A stretch of DNA of 64,000 nt from Poronia punctata (lineage: Eukaryota > Ascomycota > Sordariomycetes > Xylariales > Xylariaceae), in the NCBI GenBank assembly GCA_022579005.1, contig MU401647.1, positions 1-64,000 on the forward strand. Direction: 5' to 3'. How positions within the stretch are numbered: the first letter of the stretch is position 1; every line of letters starts with the position of its first letter. A program made the translations under genes and the position numbers. The notes under the pieces are model-generated. The model was not told the DNA's origin and searched no databases. It was given only the letters and a program-made list of their open reading frames with translations. Below are positions 37,691 to 49,419 of the stretch, in pieces.

Positions 37691-40108
37691 AAAAACTGCT
37701 TTATTAAATAAAAAACATAAAAAAAAAAAGTATTAAATAATAATTTAAAAAAGCATTAAGCTTATATTTAATTAACTTATTTTAAACCTACTAAAGCTAA
37801 ACTTATATTTTTTTAAGCTATATAAAACTTTATTTATAAGCATACTATTTTTAAATATTATAACTTAGTATAAACCTTGTTTATATAAGTAAACGCTTTA
37901 TTAAAATAAAAATTTAGCATTATATTATTTTATATTAAAAAAAGCTATAAGTAATAACTTAGTATATTTATTTTAAATACTTAAGTAAAACTTATTATAT
38001 TTTTAAGCTAATTACTATTTTAACTAAAGTTAAAATATAAGCTTTTTAAAATAAAAGTAATATATATAATATAAGCTTATAAACGCTTTAAAACAATAAT
38101 TAAAGTTTTAAATAACTTAGTAATAGTATTAATAAACTATTTAATTATTAAAAAAATACTTAATTAAACTAGCTTTAATATTGCTTTAATGAATAAAGCA
38201 AACAAAAAGCTAGTTAACGCGTTAATTTACTTTTTTTAGTATAGCTTATAAACTTATTACTTTTTAAAATAACTAAACTTTGTTTTAAATATATTAAGCT
38301 AACTTTAAAACGTTACTAATAAAGTAAATAAAAATAGTAAAGTAATTAAATTAAATAAAAAGCCTATGCTTAACTAAATATAGTTAGTTAGTAAAACAAT
38401 AGCTATTATAAATTTTAAAATAAAAAAGAAATTTTAAAAAAGCTATAAAAAAAACTTAAAATATTACTAAATTTTATAAAAAATTTAAAATAATAATAAA
38501 AACGTTATAAATTTTTTAAAGCTTAGCTATTTATTTAAAATTATTAAAGGTTTAATTTATAATATAAACTTAAAAAAAAACTAAAAGCTATATATACTAA
38601 AAAGTATAGTAGCAACATTTATAGTAACAATATATAATAATAAATATTATTTTAAAAAATAATATATATTATAAAACTTAAACTAATATTTAATTTAATT
38701 TAAAATAAAGCTAGTTAAAAAGTATATTAACTATTATAATATATATAAACTTTATATAACTTTATAAAAAAAGCTATATAGTTTTTATTAAGTAATAAAA
38801 TTAGTAAATTTATACTTTATAAAAACTATAGCTATAAACTTTATTATAAAGCTTTTAAAAGTTAAATTAGCTAATTTACTTTAAAAACTAAAAAGCTATA
38901 AATACTTTAATACTTTAATAATAATTACTTATATTATATTTAAGCAATTATTACTAATACTTAGCAATATAAAATATACTACTAAAAACTAAGTAGCTAT
39001 ATTTACTTAAATAATTTTACTAACTAATTAAAGCGTTTTATTAAGCATTATTTTAAACTAAAATTAAAAGTTTACTTTAGCTTTTTAAAAAAAGCTATAA
39101 AAAAGTTTTAGCGCAAAACTTTTAATATTAATAGCTTACTATTTATAAACAAATAAAGCTTTAAAACAAAAAAATTAAATAATTAAAATAGTAATATGTT
39201 ACTTTTGCTTTAAATACTTAAAAAAAAAAAAACTAAACTATTACTAGCATTATAATAAAACTTAAATAGTAGCTACTTTAAAACTATTAAAGCCTTTGCT
39301 TATAAACTATTATTTAAATTTTAACTGCTTAAATTTAATAATATTATTATATAGTTAAAAAAAATAATTTTAACAGTATTAAATTTAAATAAGTTAAATA
39401 TTTTTTAAATTTACTTTTAATAAAACGTAAAACTAGCTATAAACTTTATTACTACTTACGCTAAATAGTATTATAATTAAAAACATAAACTAATTAAATT
39501 TAATAAAAAAAACAAAGTTTATTTTTAACTTTATTATAAATATTACCTACTTAGTTAACTATTTTAAAAATATTTTTAATAATGCGCTAGCTTTTAAAAA
39601 GTAAAAAAAAAAATTAAAAAACTAGCTTATAAAATTAATTTACTAAAAACTTTTAAAATATATTTAATTATATTTATAGCTTACTTATTTTTTAAATAAA
39701 AAAGTAAAGATTTATTTTATTAATCTATTTTAGTACTAGGTTTAATTTAAAATAATTAATTAAATTTAAAAGAAGCTAGTAAATTATTTAAAATTAAAAC
39801 TATTTTAAATTATTAATTAGACTGCTTTAAAAAAAGTTTTTAATACTTAGTTAAATAAAAAGGTTATAGTTATAAAAATAACTAGTAGCGCTTTAAATAG
39901 CAACTATATAGCGCTAAGCAATTAATTTAAAAGTATTAAAACTAGTTAAAAAGTTAACTAAAAACAAAAAAAGTTATACTTAATAAAACTAATTATAAGC
40001 AGCAAAAAAAACCTTATAAGGCAAAAAAAATAAAAAAAGTGCAAAAATAAACAAATTAGCACTTAAAATTATTAAGGTTAACGTTGCTTTTTTTATATAG
40101 CCGGCACT

Positions 40109-40307
40109 TAATATAACGTATTATAAAAAGACTTATTATAAAAATAAAGTCCTATAGCTTTAAATTAAATAGCTAGATTAAATAAAAACTAGCGCACTAA
40201 AGTTAATTAGTTAGTAATAACTAATTAACCTAACCTTGCTAGATTCCTTTTTTTTTACATTATTAATTTATAAAATTTACTACACTACCCTATAGTTCCC
40301 TTTACTA
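40109..40307 (+). repeat. 3' LTR of the Ty3/gypsy element
   Basis: 199 bp, matching 32417-32615 apart from C/T and G/A differences. Its right end (CCCTATAGTTCCC) is less mutated than the same part of the 5' LTR. The target duplication ATAAG follows at 40308-40312. Confidence 0.9.
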
Positions 40308-42041
40308 ATAAGTATGCTTTGCAACAAGCACATTTAAGCTTTTAGCTTATCCTCTTGCTTATAATTTTTTAATTTTTTTTTGTTTTTAAATCTTTTAAAT
40401 TTAAATGCTTTAAACTTAAATCTTTTAAACTTAAATTTTTTAAGTATATAGTTTAATAAGCTTATAATAGTATAATACTAAAATGTTTTATTTAACAAAT
40501 TATTATTATTTTTTTAAGCTATTTTTTAAAGTATTATAAGATAATATAATATAGCTAAAAAAAAATAAGCTTAGCACTATTAACTTTTATTTTCTTTGCT
40601 TTTTTATAAAAAACTATTAAAGCTTTTAACTATACTTGTTTTTATAGTTTTAAAGTAAATGCTTTAAGTACAATATAATTTAGTTTAATATAACCTAGTT
40701 TTTTATAATAAAAGTAAACTTTAATACTTTTTATAACTTTTTTCTTTTTATTTACTAATAAATTTTTTAAGTTTTTTTATAATAAAAGCTTTAACAAGTT
40801 TATTTTAATAATAAGTACTGTTTACTACCTTGCTGCTTTATATTTTAATTTTTAAAAGCTTTTTTTATAAGTAAATTAAAAATTTTATTAAGTTAATATA
40901 TTAAGCTATAATTAAGTTTTTTAAAAAATTTTAGGTTTTTTAACTTTAAATTTTAAAAATCTTTTTAAGTATATATAAAAGCTTAATAATAAAATATTAT
41001 TAAAAGTTAAATAAGCTTTTTAAATTGCTTTATTTACGTTTATTTTAGCATTTATAGCTATTATTTTTTTTATTATTTAAATTTTAAGCTTTTTAGCCTT
41101 TTTTTTTAAAAACTATTTTTTAATTTTAAGCATATAAGCTGCACTTTTTACTATATTCTAAAAATCTTTTAATAAATAAGCATTGCAAGCTTTCTTGTTT
41201 ATAGCTTTTAGTTTAAAATCTTTATTTTAAATTTTATTAATAAACGCTTTAATAACTAATTTTAAAGTAAATTGCTTAAGTACTAATAATTAAATAGAAA
41301 ATATAGTAATAAAAGCATTTTAGCTTTTTATTTTTTTTAGCAATATAATAGTTTAGTTATAGTATAAAACTAAGTTTTTATTTTTTTAACAAAGTTTTTA
41401 TAAGTTATTTATAAGTTAAGTAGCGTTTTTATTTTTTAACTTAGCTAAAAACTTATTTTAAAAAGCTTATTTAAAAATTAAAAGATTTTTTAACAATGCT
41501 TCCTAGCTTTTAGCTTTAACTATAATTGCTTATAAGTTAGTTTAACTATTAATAAAAGTAGCAGCAGCTTTTTTATAAAGCATATTTATTACTTTTACTA
41601 TATTTAAATATAAGTTAAAAGCTTTTGCTTTATAAAACTTTTATTAAACTTTTTAAATTTATTATACTATAAATGCTTTCTTAGTAAACTAACTATAGTT
41701 AGCTAGATTTAAATATAGCTATTTAGCTTTTAATAATATAACTTTGTTTTTTTTTATATTAAATAGCAAAATTTAAATTAAACAAGTTAAAAGTAACTAT
41801 ATAATAAGTTTTTTAACGTATAAAAGGTTTAAGTATTTATATTTTAAATTAATAAGTAATAGCTTTTTATTAAAATCTTTTGCTTTTTTAAACAATAAAT
41901 TAAATAAATACAATAATACTTTAAGTTAACCTTCTTATATAATAAATATAAAGTATTTTTAAGTTAAGTAGTATAATAATATAATTAGTATATTTAAATA
42001 ATAAACTAATAAGTTTACTAATATAGTAAATTTTTAAAATA

Positions 42042-42214
42042 GCTAATATAGCTTTTTTTAATTTTTAAATAAAGCTAATATAGCTTTTTATAATAGGTTT
42101 AAAGGCTAATATAGCTTTTTAATATAATTTAAAAGCTAATATAGCTTTTTAATATAATAATTTAAAAGGCTAATATAGCTTTTTATAATAATATAATAGC
42201 TAATATAGCTTTTA
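42042..42214 (+). repeat. GCTAATATAGCTTTT interspersed tandem repeat
   Basis: Seven copies of GCTAATATAGCTTTT separated by AT-rich spacers of about 10-20 bases, at the right edge of the AT-rich block. The core AGCTAATATAGCT is nearly self-complementary. It may be the subterminal region of the outer element. Confidence 0.85.
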
Positions 42215-42287
42215 GAAGTATTAACAACCTTGCATAATAAACAGTTTTTTTATTTCTAAAGCATCCTAGTGCTTTACCGAGGATACT

Positions 42288-42308
42288 AAAGAAGGATATA
42301 AGCTTGCA
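42288..42308 (+). repeat. Right copy of the 21-bp direct repeat
   Basis: Identical to 27468-27488. Both copies sit in sequence of normal composition. Confidence 0.85.
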
Positions 42309-42747
42309 TCAATAACAATGATCGTTATGTGTACAAGTGAACAAATCATGTCTGTGTTCTTCTTAAATTGATAAATCCGATCTAGCCCCAAGAAATCAGA
42401 AGACAAGATAACAGTAAGTGAAATGGGGCGTGATACGTAGTACACCGGTCTGGCGTCAACGACTGCGTTGGGCCGGGTACTGATTGACTGCTCCCTTGGC
42501 AACCTTGACAAAAATGTGTCAAAAATAAAGATGACAGCATCGAGAGAGACAGGCACAAATAGGTAGGGATAAGGTAGGCTTCTAAAATAACAAATATAAA
42601 TAAGATATGTCGTTGTTAAGTTAGGGGCCCTATATATATGTGACAGCTTGCAATAAGAACGTGTATAATTGTCAAGGATGACTCAAAAGGTGCGATGTTA
42701 GTATACCGGTAGGAGATTTGTGTCCGGTTATGTCAAGCACTATCACG
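42309..42747. other. Unique spacer between two mobile elements
   Basis: About 440 bp of normal composition between the retroelement block and the hAT-type element. A minus-strand open frame of 96 codons crosses it (42556-42266) but also runs over the repeat edge and has no recognisable protein character. No gene is called. Confidence 0.5.
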
Positions 42748-42755
42748 CTGCTATT

Positions 42756-42897
42756 TAGCCCACCTACGTCTACCTTAAAAAATTCCTACATCTAAGAAGT
42801 TCTCTACTTAGGCTGCAATAGTCTATTATGCTACCTATTTTATATGCAAATCTAAACAAGGGTAGCTATATACTAGTACTTAAAAAAATAAGTAATT
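42756..42897 (+). repeat. Left terminal inverted repeat of the hAT-type element
   Basis: About 140 bp that match the reverse complement of 47537-47677, with C/T and G/A differences. Confidence 0.88.
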
Positions 42898-45800
42898 TAA
42901 AATATATTTATTATAATAAACTTTTATATACTTAAGTAAAAAAACTATAAAGTTAAAAATTTTAGTATATTTATAACTTTTTATAATAATATATTTATAT
43001 AGCAAATATTAATAATTTTGTTATTAAGAAAAAAAGCGTATAATTAAGTTTTTATAAAAATTTTATAATAAATATATAGTATACTATTATAAATAAAGTA
43101 CTTTACTTAATAAAGCTTATAATACTTACTATTAAAGCTTTATTATTATATTTTATAGTAGTTTACTTGCTACTATAACAGCGCTAGCTTACTAAGCTAC
43201 TTAAAAAGTACTAGTTTTTTAGTTTATACTTAGTATGCTAGCAAAAGCATTTTTATTATTATTAGTATAAGTAAAGCTATTTTTATTTACTAATACTATA
43301 GCACTAGCAATATTTTATATATTAAAGCTATTTTTACTTTTATTTTTTAGTATAGTGCTGCTAATATTATAAAAATAACTTAATTTTATATTACTAGTAT
43401 TATTGCTAATACTTATAATTTAACTAAGTTATAAACTTATATTTTAATAAATTAAACTTTTTTATTTTTTAGTATAGTTATATTAGCTATATTTTTTTTT
43501 TACGCTATTTAATATGCTTTTATTATAATTATTTATTAGCGTATAGTAGCGCTTTTATAAAGTTTAATTTTTTTATAGTAAAGTATTTAGTAGTTATTAG
43601 TTTATATTTATTATAAGTGCTGCTAAACTATATTATTATTAATATATGCTTTAGCAAAGTTAGTAGCGTTTTTAGCTTAATAATGCTAAAGCTATAAAAT
43701 TAAATTTTATATAAGCATAAAAAAGTTAATATTTTTAGTTTATATGCTAGCTTATAATTACTAATAAAAGTTAAAATTGCTTTTTTTTAACTTTTTGCTT
43801 TTATATATAAAAATATATTAAACTTGCTTTTTATTACAAATTTTAAGCTTAAATTGCTTATATAATATATGCTAGCATAAAATGCCTATTTGCTTAAAAT
43901 AATTCCTTATATTATAATTAGCTACTGTTTTTTTTAGCAAACTTTAAAAGCTTACTTATATACTTTAAAGTATTAATATTTTTTTTATAATATATTTTAA
44001 TAGCATAGTTATATTGTTTATAAGCTTTTTTAAGCGCTAGCTAGCTTATTATAAAAAATAACTTTTTATTTATAAATATTTTAATAAAAAAGCAAGTAGT
44101 TTTTATATATTATTATTATAACTTAACTTTTTTTTTATATTTACGCTACTTTTGCTTACTAAAATTATAAATAACCTTTATAAGCATAGTAATGCTAATA
44201 AAAGCATTTTAAAATTAGGTTTAAACTTTATAATAAGCTAATTTTAACTTTAATAAATTTACTACTTTAAAATTATAATAGCTTTATATAAATATAGTAC
44301 ATTACTTTTTTTATAGCTTATATAAGTATTACTAAAGTAGTTAATAATTAATTTTTAGTTTGTAAATTTGCTTTAAAAGTTATTTTAATACTTTATTATT
44401 ATTGCTAGTAACTTTATATATACTATATATTTTTAAAGCGTTAAAACGCTATTAATAAAGTAGTTAATAGCAAGCTTGCTGTTATAAAAACGCACTTTTA
44501 TATAGCAAACCTTATTAGCGCTATAAATATATTTATAAAGGGTTAAAAACTTATAAAGTATTAAATTTAAAGCAATAGCTATTTTTTTAGTTATACGTTT
44601 TATATAAAAAACTACTTTATTACTTAATAAAAAAAAAGTAATTTATATTAGCTTAAATTTTAGTAGCTTTTTTTTTTTTTACTTTATATTAATACTAATA
44701 TAAACATTTTTTATAATATGCTATAAATATAGTTATTATTGCATATAGTTACTTTATACTACTTAAATAGCGCCTTTTTTAGCAAAAAAATAGTTAGTTA
44801 CTATAACATAAGGTAAATAGGCTATATTTAGCTGTTTTTATAGCATATTAATATACTTTAAAGCTTATTATATTATAGTAGTTTGCTTATTAAAAATTAA
44901 AATATAACTAATATTAAAATAAGTACTAACTAATATAATACTATTAAGTTAAAGTAATAGTATATTATATTTATAAATATAATAAGTAAAATTTATTATA
45001 ATAAGCTTGTTATAGCGTTTATATATTTTTTAAAACTAATAAGAAAACTAAAACAAACTAACTAAGTACTTATTTTTAACTAAAAGTATATTAAATATAT
45101 TATTTCTTGCTTATAGCTATATTAAGATTTTAAAAGCATTATTAAAAACCTTTTTTTGCTTTTTTTAATAAGTAAAAGTATAATTATTAATATTTTTTAT
45201 AATAGCTATATAGTTAAAGTTAGCAGTAAGTAAGTTAGCGTAAATTTTAGTATATAATTTATAAATAGTAACGCTATATTTTATTACTTTTTATTAAGTA
45301 GTTATAAAAGCTTAATAAGTATAGTAATTTTTTAGGTTACTTAATAAAAAGTAGTTATAATAAAATTTAGTAACTTTAAAATACTAGTAGCTATTACTAA
45401 GTTTAGTAGCGCTTTTAAATTTATAATTAGTTTTTTTTAATATAAATTTCTTTATATGCAAAAAGGCTTTAAACTTAAACGCCCTAGCTTTATTATATAA
45501 AACCTTATATTTTATTGCTACCTTATTTTTATTTTAGTATAAAAGTGTAAAAATTATGCTATAGCTATAAATAACACTATAAGCTTAAATAGCTATAAAG
45601 CAACTAAAAAACGTTTTATATTATAAAAATAAAAGTAGTAAAATTTTAGCATTGCTATACTTAAAGTTTGCTATGTTAATAATAAATACTAGTTAGTAAA
45701 AAATTTAAAAAATACTTAGTATAAAAGTTAATAAGCAATGTTAAAAAATAAAATAAGTAAAGTTAATAATAAAGTAACTATAAGAATTTAATTTTTTATA

Positions 45801-46631
45801 CTAATATATTTAGCATATTAACGCGTAAAAAAAACTATATATATTGTTGTTTATAGTATAAATAGTAAATTTGCTATATAAACTATATAAAAAATAAGTT
45901 ATTTATATTATAAAAAAAAATATATTATAAAGCTAATTTACTAATTTGCATATAAGCTATATAGCTATAGCTAACGTAAATCTTTTTTTTCTTTTTTTAA
46001 AAAAGGTTATTTACTTTTTTTTACTTTTTTAACTATACTTAAGCCTTGCTAACTAACTTTTTATTATGTTTTTAAACAAATTAGCTAACTTTAAAGCTTA
46101 TAAACTAATTTTTTACAATATTGCGCGTTAATATACTTTGTAGCGCTTTTATTGCTTATTTACTAGCTTTAAAGCTATAGCTTAGCTTTTTTTTAGCTTT
46201 TATTATTATTTTTATTTTTATTATTTATTTAGTATTTTTATTTATTTTCTTTTTAATAACTTATAAGCTTAAAAGCTAAATTTAGCAGTTTTTAGTTTAA
46301 ATATACTTTATTAAGTTAATTTTAGTTAGCTTATATACGTTATTTATAATATTATTTTTATTGCTATAAAAATATAAAAAGTATAACTACTAGTTTTAAA
46401 GCTTAGTATTATAATGCAAATAAATTTGCTTTGCTTTTATTAAAAAGTATTACTATACTATAATTATTATAAAGTTTGTTTGTTTACTTAACTTTTATTA
46501 ATATAATAGCTATTAATAAAGTAACAAAACCTTTTAACTAACTAGCTAACTATAGCGCTAAAATTAGCTTTGCTATTTTAATAATTTATTTAAATAATAA
46601 ACCTAGCTAAGTTAAAACTAATAAAATTAAC

Positions 46632-46883
46632 AAATAAATAAAACTAAAAAAAGTATTATTACTATTATAGTAAACTATTTATTAAAAGCTTAAAAGTAAA
46701 CTAAAAAAAGTATTATTACTATTATAGCAAACTATTTTAAAAGTTTAAAAGGTTTTTTATACTTTTAAACTTTTAAAAAATAGTTTACTATAATAATAAT
46801 AACACTTTTTTTAGTTTGCTTTTAAGCTTTTAATAAATAGTTTATTATAATAATAATAACACTTTTTTTAGTTTTATTTATTT
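46632..46883. repeat. Large internal palindrome with duplicated arms
   Basis: Arms of about 120 bp (46632-46751 and 46762-46883) are near-perfect reverse complements around a 10-base centre. Each arm is itself two tandem ~60-bp units sharing CTAAAAAAAGTATTATTACT. This lies inside the hAT-type element and could form a cruciform. Confidence 0.85.
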
Positions 46884-47234
46884 ATTAATTTAATTAACTT
46901 TAATATTATATTAGCTATATTGTTTAAGTAAAAATTAGCAATCTTAGCAGCTTTAGTAGCCTTAGCTAAAAAAAACTAAAAAGTTTTTAAGCTAGCTGCT
47001 TTAGCAGCAGCTTTACTTATGCTTTATAGCTAGCTACTAGTGCAACTATAGCTACTAAAGCTGCTTAGTAGTATTAAAAAATATAAAAATAGTAAAAAAG
47101 ATTAAAATATAATAAAGTTAAAAATAAAATAAATATAGTAAAAGTAAGTAAATAAGTAAAAAATATAATTTTAAAAAAAAAAAAATTAGTATGCTATAAA
47201 ATAAATAACTTTACTTACTTATTTACTTACTTTA

Positions 47235-47326
47235 CTTATATATATATATGCGCTTTTTATTATTACTTATATATATATACGTACTTTTTATTATTATTTA
47301 TATATATATGCTGCTATTATTATTGC
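47235..47326 (+). repeat. Three ~30-bp tandem AT-rich units
   Basis: Three successive copies of a TATATATATATG-CGC-TTTTTATTATTA-like unit with small differences, near the right end of the hAT-type element. Confidence 0.75.
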
Positions 47327-47536
47327 TATAATTTTTAAATAGCTTTAAAAATAAGCTTATAATAGCTAATTTAAGTATACTTTGCGTTTATAAGGTATTA
47401 ATTTATACTTAATTATAAAAGTAACTATAATACTAAATATAAAGCGTTATATTTAAATATAAAGTACTAAATAGCTTTATTATTATTAAATATTAATAGT
47501 AGTAATTTAAGCAATACCTAAGTCTATTAATTCTAA

Positions 47537-47677
47537 GTTACTTATTTTTTTAAGTACCGGTATATAGCTACCTTTGTTTAGATTTGTATACAAAATAGGT
47601 AGCGTAATAAACTATTATAGCCTAAGTAGAGAACTCCTTAGATATAGGAATTTTTTAAGGTAGACGTAGGTAGGCTA
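47537..47677 (-). repeat. Right terminal inverted repeat of the hAT-type element
   Basis: Inverted partner of 42756-42897, ending TAGGCTA. The target duplication CTGCTATT follows directly. Confidence 0.88.
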
Positions 47678-47685
47678 CTGCTATT

Positions 47686-49419
47686 GCTGCATTGGACAGA
47701 GCCCAAAGGAGTTTAACCTACAGTACACCTGGCACTGAATTTGTCTTGGCATATCTCCAGGTATTAATAGAGCGGAGGGGTAGCCCGTCCTGACTCCTGC
47801 GAAAGCAAGCGGGCACAGAGAAATCAAGCGTGGCACAACTTATCTCAGTAATTAGGCCCAAGGCCTACCGAGAGGAGAGGATCTTCCTACATACCCAGGA
47901 ACGGGATTGACCATTTGTGCTGGCTACTGCATTTAAACGCGCCCTCGCGACCCTCATTATCACGCCGCACCAGTGAGCTGAAAGAACGTGTTGCAGCGTG
48001 GTCGCCAGGAGGGCAATTGCAGAACCGATTGGCTCTGGCTTGGGCTGCAAGCCCGTCCAAGGCTTTGAGGACTTCACATCCAAGAGCATCGATGGCTTCG
48101 GAACTCAAATGAATCCATGCACCGACGCGCCGGTTGAGGGCACAAAAAGGATCTCATATGAAGCTGGGAAATGAGCAGGAAATGGAGAAGATTGGCTTTG
48201 TTTCGGTTAGATCCAGGGAGTCAATGCAACATTTCAACTTTAGCAACGCTTTGTTATTGGTGAACATGGTTGACCCCAAGTGAACAAAGCAAGTCCCTTA
48301 CCTAAGGTACCTAACCTTAACCTAGTTTTAACTTTTAGGTAATTCAGAAATCCCCAACCTCTTGCATTTCTCCCTCTTTTTCCTCTACTTGTAGTCTAGC
48401 CTTCATACATGCCTCCTGCCCTCACCTCTCTATCCACCATCAAACTAGGTACCGTGCAGAATGAAGAGGGCAGGCGACAGGCGGCGGATGACGGACTACA
48501 GACGACGGTCAACAGACTACAGATCGTTCATACAGTTGTTAAAAACTAGCCAGCAGCAATTACCATAAGCAAATCCGATATGCTGTACAACGATAAGGAT
48601 AAGTTCTACTTATCTCAGATGACCAAACGGTCCTGCCCCATTGTTTGGGGTTTGTACCTTATGCGACCGCTGGCCGGATAAGAAGACCAAATTGCTTTGG
48701 GTACCTACGAGATTGCGCCATAGAATCCGTCGAGGCAACAGGCCCTTACAGTGATATTGCAGCTATTGCAGATCTCACATAGACCAATACACCCAACTTT
48801 ATTTACCAGAGATTGCCACTACCCTATAGCCAAAGTACATGACCTAGTTGCTTGGGTATAGTAATAATGCAGATATGTGACTGAGCGTGCTACAGCGATA
48901 TTCGGCAACGCATTTAAACCGTTTCACACATCAGGTGGTGAATCAGGTGCTGAGGTAGGAGGGGAAGGACCAAGCTGGCCAGGTCCGACAACAAGCAAGA
49001 GCGCGCGCACAGCAAAACAAGACCACGCAAGCACCACCGCCCCTTCTCTTGCCCTCCCTCCTAACTACTCTTTCCTTTCCCTCCCATCTCTCTTCTCCTA
49101 CGCTCTGAAGATATTTTGCTCATCTGTAAGTACATCACCAACGTCTTCCCCACGATATCATACCAATTTTTGTCTTTTTGGACAATCCCGTAATCTCCTT
49201 TGCACTTTCAAAACACGAACCTTTGGTTCTAGAAGCAGACAGACAGCTGTCGCAGCTCTACTGTAAGCTGTACATTACTTCGCATCTTCCTGTCGCATTC
49301 TGTCTCGCGTCCGCCCATTCTGTCGCAAGACGTGTCACAACATTGTTTCCTCCAAATTACATGATCCTCTAACTTTCCACATAGATCTCGCCTTTTCACA
49401 CATCTTCAATCGCGTCAAG
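47686..49419. other. Intergenic, no gene seen
   Basis: 1.7 kb of ordinary composition. Short overlapping open frames at 47865-48112 occur on both strands, but neither has support. The last ~400 bp before 49420 are CT-rich and look like the promoter and leader of the next gene; a GTAAGT at about 49126 and TCCACATAG at 49376-49384 could delimit an intron in the 5' leader. Confidence 0.5.

Larger units (their letters stand above)
32417..40307 (+). mobile_element. RIP-degraded Ty3/gypsy retrotransposon nested in the copia-like element
   Basis: A 7.9-kb element with 199-bp LTRs at 32417-32615 and 40109-40307 and an exact 5-bp duplication ATAAG. Plus-strand reading recovers a Ty3/gypsy reverse transcriptase (37330-37690), which fixes the orientation. 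A Lys-rich stretch with spaced TAT/TGT codons near 35060-35420 lies where gag should be and could be a mutated zinc knuckle; the interval 38500-39600 would be integrase, but I could not read its motifs. LTR ends are now TA...TA, as expected if original TG...CA were mutated. No open frame survives. It is inserted in a minus-strand copia-like element, so it is the younger insertion. Confidence 0.88.
27489..42287 (-). mobile_element. RIP-degraded Ty1/copia-like element, interrupted by a Ty3/gypsy insertion
   Basis: An AT-rich block with no open frame of 60 codons. Outside the inserted Ty3 element (32417-40307), minus-strand reading recovers degraded protein: a copia-type reverse transcriptase near 30175-30360 and a possible gag-like stretch near 41460-41600 (containing EALLKNLLIFK). 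That order, gag at right and RT at left, fits one minus-strand element of about 6.9 kb split by the insertion. I could not find LTRs at its two ends, which is odd for a copia element. The first ~60 bp (27489-27550) and last ~50 bp (42235-42287) have normal composition and may be element ends or host sequence, so the outer boundaries are inferred from the 21-bp direct repeats. Confidence 0.6.
42756..47677. mobile_element. 4.9-kb RIP-degraded hAT-type DNA transposon
   Basis: The left end (TAGCCCACCTACGTCTACCT) is repeated in inverted orientation at the right end with few differences; the inverted repeats extend about 140 bp (to about 42897 and from about 47537). An exact 8-bp duplication, CTGCTATT, flanks the element at 42748-42755 and 47678-47685, as expected for hAT transposition. 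The interior is nearly pure A+T and has no open frame, so any transposase is destroyed; I could not read hAT motifs through the mutation. Its length is enough for a full hAT transposase. The outer ~57 bp match the 511-bp MITE at 23636-24146. Confidence 0.9.

Noticed and set aside
27489..42308. Starship-type giant element carrying the block
   Set aside because: The long flanking repeat made me consider it, but there is no DUF3435-like tyrosine recombinase, no cargo genes and the block is entirely retroelement-derived.
42266..42556. 96-codon minus-strand open frame between the mobile elements
   Set aside because: It crosses the 21-bp repeat and the AT-rich edge and lacks any protein motif; likely chance.
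27489..47677. AT-rich blocks as mitochondrial DNA insertions or a centromere
   Set aside because: Paired LTRs, target duplications, terminal inverted repeats and decoded RT remnants explain them as degraded mobile elements. No mitochondrial gene or tRNA was recognised. A centromere could still overlap such DNA, but nothing in the sequence shows it.
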